From positions 1 to 51,669 of the forward strand of contig MNCI01008581.1 of NCBI GenBank assembly GCA_015680685.1: a stretch of 51,669 nt of DNA, given 5' to 3'. Positions within the stretch are counted from its first letter, which is position 1; the number at the start of each line of letters is the position of its first letter. Under the pieces are notes generated by a model that saw only the letters and a program-made list of their open reading frames with translations, was not told the DNA's origin and did no database searches. Source of the stretch: Gnetum montanum. Its lineage: Eukaryota > Streptophyta > Gnetopsida > Gnetales > Gnetaceae. The position numbers were made by a program, and so were the translations under genes. Shown one piece after another: positions 45,131 through 51,669 of the stretch.

Positions 45131-45147
45131 AACCAGCTTTGATACCA
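45131..45147 (-). other. Primer binding site (initiator tRNA-Met) of the copia element
   Basis: The minus strand reads TGGTATCAAAGCTGGTT next to the 5' LTR; the usual copia site is TGGTATCAGAGC. Confidence 0.88.
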
Positions 45148-45149
45148 AA

Positions 45150-45445
45150 TGAAAAATCTAATCTAAAGGGCCCTGGATCTTCTACCTATGCTGAGCAGAA
45201 AGTAAAGAACTAAAAAACACTTCTTTTTTAATTTGCTAATCTTCAATCTTTGTATATTGAAAATGTGCTGCTACAAATATATAAAGGGATGCCCCCAACA
45301 ACATTCAAGGATGAGACAATCATGGGTATAGATAAACATGAATATGGATAAGCATGGACAACTAGGATCTCATCTTATTCAGAAAAGATAGAAGGATGAG
45401 ATCAAACTCCTAAAAATGTGGAATGTCTACACATCATCTTCCACA
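45150..45445 (-). repeat. 5' LTR of the copia element
   Basis: 296 bp, TG...CA on the minus strand, almost identical to the copy at 40395-40687, so the insertion is recent on an evolutionary scale. Confidence 0.94.
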
Positions 45446-46561
45446 TTGTCTACTCGCGGTCTACAGGACGCAGAGCTATTTTTTGACGGGCCCGTGCCAC
45501 GTACAAGGAGCCGATAGGTGCCCCAATCTTCTCTGCCCGGGCAACAAATCTGGTGGACAGATTCTTTGTCCAGTCTGGCAACAGCTCCAAGCTCCAGGGC
45601 CTACATTTTGCATTTTTGCGTTGTTTGAAATTAGGGCGCCAGGTCAACCTCCCCCGCTTTTTCCTAGAGGCCCTCCAGCTCAAGTGTCATGGCCACCATT
45701 CTGGGTTAATCCTTGCCTTGTGGAGGGGGGTAGCAGGGGGCATCACCCGTCGTCATCTGCCCCCCCTGCTGTTGCCCCCCTAACCCTACGGTCTCGCCCG
45801 GGTAGGGGAACAGCTGGACCTGGTGGGCTGCAACCATTACGCGGGGGAGGTGGACCCAATGGGAACGGTGCCCCCCCGCCTGCCTCGACACATCGGCTTC
45901 CTCCCGCGCCGAAAACCTCTGACCACAGGAATTAGCATGAAGAGCTGCAACAGGCCACGTAGAGGGCCGCAGATGAGGCTCGTGAGGTTGAGAGGCGGGA
46001 GTGGGAGGCAAAGTGGCATGAAGCCCTTGCGCAGGCCCGAGCTGACGTGGAGGCCCAGTTCTCTAAACAGGAGCAGGAGCGGGTGAGGCAGCAGGACCTC
46101 ATGGCCAAGGTTGCCAGGGCCCAGTTAATTGATGAAATCTGGGCTCAGGTGCAGGAAGAGTTGATTCAAGAGGACACGGCCCAAAGAGAGCGCAAGCAAG
46201 CGGAGCAGGAACGACTTCAGGAGGAGGAGGGGCAACGGCAACGACAGCTCGATCGGGCTCACGAGCACAACGCTTAGCAATGGCTAGGGGGGGGGGGGGC
46301 CGATGCCCGTACCTCATCCTTGGCATCAGCAGCGAATGCTCTTGGGGTGAGCTCAAGCGCCATATCCATCGAACCTCAGCACGATTTCACCCGGATGGGG
46401 GCACCTCGCCAGCGGACTTGAATAGGCAAGAGTCGACCATGCAGGGTATCCGACAGGCGGCCTGTTTCATGGACACCGAAGACCACCAGAACATCCTGGA
46501 CCTTCTCCATGAGTTGGAGCGACTACATTGCACCTACCGTAGGCTGCCGACGAACCCCTAG
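45446..46561 (+). pseudogene. LINE 1 3' extension: shared domain, coiled coil, J-domain-like module
   Basis: This continues 40205-40394 once the copia element is removed. The part before the copia reads, with one frameshift, FFSNWAADRTFFHGREILV and SSIASYLGVQIAGEV. After it come NLVDRFFVQSGNSSKLQGLH and LRCLKLGRQVNLPRFFLEAL (about 45540-45680). LINE 2 has a clear counterpart of each. A highly charged coiled coil follows (about 45940-46277; EWEAKWHEALAQARADVEA, ERKQAEQERLQEEEGQRQRQ). After a G homopolymer and a frame change comes CPYLILGISSECSWGELKRH...SARFHPDGG (46304-46402), with HPD at 46388-46396. The LG.S...W.ELK..I....R.HPD spacing is that of a J domain (Hsp70 co-chaperone type). A helix-III-like segment, QGIRQAACFMDTEDHQNIL, follows. 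Whether the extension is the ORF2 C-terminus or a separate ORF is unclear. Confidence 0.68.
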
Positions 46562-46596
46562 GGGGGGGTGGTGGTCTCGATTTGTTGGCGAAGCTC

Positions 46597-46845
46597 NNNN
46601 NNNNNNNNNNNNNNNNNNNNNNNNNNNNNNNNNNNNNNNNNNNNNNNNNNNNNNNNNNNNNNNNNNNNNNNNNNNNNNNNNNNNNNNNNNNNNNNNNNNN
46701 NNNNNNNNNNNNNNNNNNNNNNNNNNNNNNNNNNNNNNNNNNNNNNNNNNNNNNNNNNNNNNNNNNNNNNNNNNNNNNNNNNNNNNNNNNNNNNNNNNNN
46801 NNNNNNNNNNNNNNNNNNNNNNNNNNNNNNNNNNNNNNNNNNNNN
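46597..46845. other. Assembly gap (249 N)
   Basis: A run of N inside the 3' part of LINE 1, just after a G-rich stretch. The sequence is unknown, and the gap size may be an estimate. Confidence 0.99.
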
Positions 46846-47459
46846 AATCTCTTGTACTATAGTTTCTCAAAATAATATAATTCCCGAATATTTTCTCAAA
46901 AAAAAAAAAATTTCTACATGGGATTGCTCTTTTTGTTTTTTGAGGTTAAGTAGTGATGTTATAACTGATCCCCAAATTTATCAAAGCTTTTTGAATTAAG
47001 AGTGTTTTTTCTTGAGCAAAATTTCAGGAATATATTAAAAAATTAAAGAGGAAAAAATTTACAACCTAGGGACTAACCTTGCCCAGCAAGCCAAAACACA
47101 AAAAGTAGGGGGAGCACCCTTCCCCCCCAAAACACAAAAGTGGGGAGAGCACCCTCCACCCCCAACAAACGGGGTTAAAGCAAGAAACCCCTAGACACCA
47201 TCTAGCTAACAAACATTAAACTTGAAATGTCAACCAATGTCTCCCTAAGCTAACACTCTTTGGTGTCCCTAGGGTCGACAACCAATGGACTCCCCATCCA
47301 CTGCGAACTGAAACAGATGAAATAGACAAACAAAACGCCCACGTCTAGGGGGCGGAGTCCATGACCCACATAGTTCCAGGGCACATCACTCATTCCCAAC
47401 CTATGCAGATGATAAGAAAGGTGAGTGCAATTGCAATGCGGCTGGATCTGGGAGTGCAG

Positions 47460-48830
47460 CATGTCCAGCTATGCACAAAGTTCCTACGAGTCAACAAAAG
47501 CAACCACCTGTTGAAAATTCTTAAAAGCCTTAGCCTTCCTTGCCCATTCTTCTTAAGAGCCTTTTCCATCAAGGTGCAACCTTGTGGAAGCAAGCCTAAT
47601 ATGTCATCTTAGGCTCGACCAGTTGGTGTTTTAGTTGATATGCAGCCGCATGTAGGGACAATTCCCTTGCTTGAGCCACAGCGTGGCATTTTGTTCATGT
47701 ACTTGCTTCAGCTGCGTCAACTGTGCCTCTTCCTCCCCGCTCTTGCTCCTTCTATGCCTCCATCGCCCTCTCTGTCTCTTGTCTTTGTGCCGCCTCCTAC
47801 TCCAGTTCTTCTTTGAACTCATGCTTGAGTCGCTCTTGCAACTCCATTGCCACCGCCACCGCCACTTGCGCTCTTCCTTGCCAACATAAGTCTTCTTGGT
47901 GACGCGCTTGGAGCTCGGCCATTTCCCACAAGGCCACCTCTCGAGCCTCCCATTTGGCCTCCCACACTTGGTGCTCATCCAATCTAGCTTATGTAGTACC
48001 CTCCTCTTTCTCCAGCTCAGCTTGTTCCCTTGCAAACGTCAAGTCCTCGTGCAGCTGCACATCCTACAATGCATCATCGGCTTGCCTAAGTTGCTTGGTT
48101 GTCATAAGGGCCAAGACAATATAGCCTTTAGGGACCTTTGTCCACTAGACACCATGCGGTTGTTGACATCTCCTGTAAACCATGTGGTAGATCATCATGT
48201 TTGTTGGTTCCATGTCCTGCATTTCGGGTGCTGGGTGAGCCGCACACCACACAGCCAGGATAAGCCCTGAGTGTCTCATAGGCCTTCTCCATCACAATGA
48301 TGCAAGAAAGAACTTAGGAATATTCATAGGCTACCCCATTTTGAGACACTTCAAGAGTGCAAAATGGACTCAGAGTTTCCAAACATTACTCGTTTGTGCA
48401 AAGAACCTTTCAACAAGCTCAGTTGCCAATTGCCACAACGATAGCAAAGTAGATTTAGGAATTTGTCCACTAACCATCCTAGGGTACAGCCTTGGAAAGA
48501 AATGCTAGGCTTCTCGAAGCCCACGATCGTTGGGTCCATAGTCTAACCAATCCGTGGCACCTCCAGAACCCTAGCCAATGCTTCCTTAGACAATTTGATC
48601 GTAACCCCTTGAGAAATTGTGCAATTTCCCTACCAGTTAGCGAAGAATTTGTCATTTGGTAGGTGGGGATCCCCCAGCAGACGCAACAAAAACCTTGCCT
48701 AGCCAACTTGTTGCACCAGGTCCCACAGCTCCGTCTTTTCTTGAAAAGGGCAACAAGATAGCTCGAATGTAGGGGTCATACCCATTGTAGTAACATCTTC
48801 TCTCCACAATCTAGCACCTTCGGCAGCCAC
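47460..48830 (-). pseudogene. LINE 2 3' extension: shared domain, coiled coil, J-like module
   Basis: It runs on from zf-RVT in the same frame (PTFELSCCPFQEKTELWDLV, with GAC where LINE 1 has TAG), then FFANW.GNCTISQGVTIKL and EALARVLEVPRIG (48540-48660). After a frameshift it reads LWQLATELVERFFAQTSNVW and LLKCLKMG.PMNIPKFFLAS (about 48310-48450). The coiled coil is at about 47700-47985 (VWEAKWEAREVALWEMAELQ; MELQERLKHEFKEELE). The J-like module is at about 47470-47680 (NCPYMRLHIN; TRLHLDGKGS; EEWARKAKAFKNFQQVVAFV). The HPD tripeptide reads HLD here (47568-47576). Many stops show decay. The shared order with LINE 1 is the main support. Confidence 0.65.
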
Positions 48831-51669
48831 CTATGCTGGCAATGGAAGCTGCACTTGTCTGAAAACCAGCTGGTTACGTGCCTTCCACAAGCACCAAAGG
48901 ATAGTTGTCGTTGTTGAGTCTCTGCTTAAAAAAATTGGTAGTTTAATACTCGCACTATGACACATCATAGTACTGAACGCACATGCAAATGCCAAGTGTT
49001 GCCAAGTTGCTGGAGCTTGCCTGCATGTTGGACTAGTGTCCTCAATTTGCAAACCATGCCGCCTTAACTCCACCTTGACTAGGATTGTAGCATGATTAAT
49101 GAGCCACATGAAGGCTTTTATTTTTTCAAGTAAGCATCCCATCCACACTTGCCACCACCTAGGAACTACAGGGAATTGCCTTGAAATGATGTCTTTTGAT
49201 TGAATGTTGAGCCACTCCCGTTGCATCATGCGGTGGACATGGTGGCAAATCAAATGCCAGAGTCTCGAATCTTGTGGGTTAGCAGTCCACTGATGATATT
49301 TCTGACGTACAATCTATATCCATGGAACCATCTACGTGTTAGGTTGTGTTATGCGATAGACTAGTTATTACTGTCCTGCCATCACTAGGTCCACAAATTT
49401 TGAAATCCCTAGACCTCCTACCACCCTTGGTTGTGCGATTGTATCCCACCCCACGAGATGGATATGCTTCTACCCTTCCCCCACCCCCCGAACCAAATGC
49501 AGCTTCGGATCATTTGATCCACTTTGTTGCTAAGCTCAAAGGGGGGAAGGGAGGCATGGTAGCAATGGATGCCGTAAATTTGGTGACAGCAGACCACCAA
49601 TGTAGCCAACAAGATCTGCCCTTTTCATGTTAAAAAATTTGTGGTCCAATGGCCTATTTGTCATTGGATATGTTTGAGAACAGGGATAGAGGTTTTTTTC
49701 TAGCCCCATCAAACATGGGAAACCCGAAATACTGGTTCTCATTAGTGCCAGGCAACACCCTCAGAGTTTGCATGATACGAGCTTGAACCTTGGAATCGGT
49801 ATGCATTGTGTGAAGTGTTGATTTAGGCCTATTCACCTCAAGCCTATTTTCCCTCGCCATTCACAAATAGTGTCCGATCCAAGGCTCTTGCCTGCAACAT
49901 TAACGCTTGAGTAAAAACATTGTATCATTAGTGTAGTGCTCTGCTAGATAGTCCACCCCATTGATTTGTAGGCCCCTGACCCCTCTCGCACAACAATAAT
50001 CCTGCATTGTGTCCATCACCATAATGAACAAGTACAACGATAATGGATCACCTTGCCTAAGGCCCCACCCTGGCAAAGAGAACCCCCAAAGTGCCCTATC
50101 AAGATCAATGGAGTAAGCAGATGAAGATTGAATTTGCAGGCATAGGTCAACAAATCCATGACTAAACCCTTTCCCAATCATGATAGCTCGTAATGCCTCC
50201 CAAGAAACAACCATAAGCCTTCATTATGTCTAGCTTAAGACAAAGCCTAGGGAAGCGCTCAACCCACAATGAGTGAAGTATCTCCTGCAGTAATATGACC
50301 TAATCCTGAAGTAGCCTCTCCCAAACAAACCCAGCTTGATTATGGCAAACTAACTGCGGCATCAAGGGCCCCAGTCTTTGGACCAAAAGTTTACAGACCC
50401 CAATGGGTCTGTAGTGGGAAGCCTCTGAAGGTCCTTCAATCTTAGGGATCAAGACAATGTAGGAACAATTCATTTCCCTACAAACCTAATGTCATTTAAG
50501 CATGTCATTGAAGGTGTCCAAAATATTCCTACCTAGGATATCCGCAAATTCCTGGAAGAATTCTATTGGCCACCTATTAGGTCCTAGTGCCTGATTGGGC
50601 TTCATGACACCAAAAGCATGTTCCAGCTCTTCCCAAGTAAATGGAGATAACAAATGTTGGTTGTTCTCCATCGTGATAGTTGGCTGAATTTGGATCGACA
50701 AAGGAAGTGTCTCCCTCCACTTCTAGATGTTTCCCCAATAGCAGTGGAACTCTTGCACAATATCCTCAGTGCATTCCAGGACCTATCCCTGTCTAACTAA
50801 ACTCGGCATTGCTTTTGCCTAGTTATGAGCCTAAGTAGCCATAAAGAAAAACCTAGTAGGTCAATCCCCATCTTTCATCCACTTGTTGCATGACCACTGG
50901 TGCCAATACTCCATTTCTTTTTGATCAAGTTGTTGCAGCTCTAGCAGCAAATCTTGTTCCTCTTGAATTAACAACTCTCTGAGTTCCTATCTTTCCTGGA
51001 TCTTGATTAGCTTTTGTTGTAACGTCCCTCAATGGGATCTAAAGGTATATTTCTCCTCTTTGCTTTGTGAGAAGATCATGATCCATTAGTGAGGAACTCA
51101 TGCAAATCATGATCCACTAAATATCTCTCCCAAACAACCACAACTGGCGGTTGAAGCCAAGGCTTTGTGAGCCATGTTCTTTCAAAATGGAAACAAGAAA
51201 CCTTCGGATGTAACTTCGTTCCAATTTGGCAGATCAGTGACTTGTGATCAAAGGTTCTTCGTTTAGTGCTAGTGACTATCACGTTCTGCAACAAGATGGC
51301 CGCAACAATTCACATCTGATCAATCCTTGACATAACCCTAGCAGAACCTTTCTGTCTGTTGCTCCATGTAAAGCTACCATTATCAATACCCATGTCCACC
51401 ATGACATGTCGGTGTAGGAATTGCAAAAAATGGTCAGTTGTGATTGGCGGGGTGCAATCTCCTCTAGTCTTCTCCCAAGCATGCAACCATTGGTTAAAAT
51501 CCCCTACAATAATCCAATGGTCTATGTTGGAAACAAGGCCAGCAAGTCTATTGAGCTCCCCCATTCGCCACTTCCAAACTTGCTCCCCATAGAAGTTAGA
51601 GATCCAAAACCAAGCGAGGAAAGGTAAATCGTAATGCTCCAGGTGGAGGCATCCACCAGGGTGAAGGGG
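48831..51669 (-). pseudogene. LINE 2 ORF2: endonuclease, RT, zf-RVT (5'-incomplete)
   Basis: The apurinic-type endonuclease shows WIIVGDFNQW (GDFN at 51493-51504), GSFTWSNRQKGSARVMSRID and FDHKSLI (SDH-like, about 51255). The RT shows MKPNQALGPNRWPIEFFQEF (about 50540-50610), GLRQGDPLSLYLF (from 50064) and an altered active site HYTNDTMFLL (about 49910-49940), where YADD would be expected. The RT thumb is RLEVNRPKSTLH (about 49830) with VLPGTNENQYFGFPMF. zf-RVT is at 48831-49253 (LLEKIKAFMWLINHATI; C/H residues; LWCLWKARNQLVF). Several stops and frame changes separate these blocks, so it is inactive. Domain order is that of plant L1 elements. Confidence 0.85.

Larger units (their letters stand above)
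40395..45445 (-). mobile_element. Young Ty1/copia retrotransposon inserted in LINE 1
   Basis: It is bounded by two near-identical LTRs (293 and 296 bp) and flanked by TCGTC (40390-40394) and TTGTC (45446-45450), a 5-bp duplication with one mismatch. The minus strand holds a primer site, one long gag-pol frame and a polypurine tract. LINE 1 sequence resumes on both sides, so the element landed in it. Confidence 0.93.
38950..46910 (+). mobile_element. LINE 1: L1-type element with unusual 3' extension, split by a copia element
   Basis: LINE 1 comprises 38950-40394 and 45446-46910; the copia element 40395-45445 sits between them. It is 5'-truncated inside the RT and GC-rich against its surroundings. 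The order is end of RT, zinc-binding region, shared domain, coiled coil, J-like domain, gap (46597-46845), then a 3' end (AATAATATAATTCCCG...) with a 13-A tail at 46898-46910. The exact 5' border and target duplication are not resolved. Confidence 0.78.
47001..51669 (-). mobile_element. LINE 2: L1-type element with the same 3' extension, cut by the window edge
   Basis: On the minus strand: endonuclease, RT, zf-RVT, shared domain, coiled coil, J-like module, and a 3' UTR (GGGCAAGGTTAGTCCC...TTTTTAATATATTC). It ends in a short A-rich tail, visible as TTTTTTCTT on the plus strand near 47004-47012. It faces LINE 1 tail to tail with about 90 bp of other DNA between them. The 5' end lies beyond the window. 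Confidence 0.82.

Overview
The window is nuclear DNA of a land plant with a large, repeat-rich genome. The evidence is a plastid-type D-3-phosphoglycerate dehydrogenase gene with plant introns, Ty3/gypsy elements primed by tRNA-Asp, a Ty1/copia element primed by initiator tRNA-Met, L1-type LINEs with the plant zinc-binding RT tail, and tRNA-derived SINEs. A gymnosperm or fern would fit the repeat content, but the sequence alone does not settle the species. There are two believable host genes. About two thirds of the window is retroelement, much of it nested.

Layout: 1-2742 is the 5' end of a minus-strand gypsy element (A: gag, primer site, LTR). 2743-4946 is intergenic plus the PGDH promoter. 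4947-10082 is PGDH (5 exons, 626 aa; one intron is GC-AG). 10083-13310 is intergenic, with a tandem repeat and nested SINEs. 13311-27398 is a complete 14-kb minus-strand gypsy element (B). It has two LTRs, a primer site, decayed gag and pol, and a large third ORF (14433-17286) that appears to have its own upstream promoter. A solo LTR of the A family (25035-25994) sits in the gag of B in reverse orientation. 27404-29741 is intergenic with SINE-like units. 29747-30654 is a solo LTR with a perfect 5-bp target duplication, followed by a LINE remnant. 32395-35973 is a three-exon minus-strand gene for an unrecognised 140-aa membrane protein, with LINE tails in its intron. 38034-38389 is an L1 3' end.

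From 38.95 kb to the end, two related LINEs lie tail to tail. LINE 1 (+, about 38950-46910) is split by a young, nearly intact copia element (40395-45445) and contains a 249-nt assembly gap. LINE 2 (-, 47001 to beyond the right edge) carries endonuclease, RT and zinc-binding regions.

The most unusual feature is downstream of the RT zinc-binding region in both LINEs. They share an extension not expected in L1 elements: a domain resembling the 'putative plant transposon protein' type, then a charged coiled coil, then a J-domain-like module with an HPD motif in LINE 1. The third ORF of gypsy element B appears to hold a related domain plus a coiled coil. The gypsy LTRs and the putative internal promoter of B share another oddity: clusters of perfect palindromes just upstream of a TATA box.
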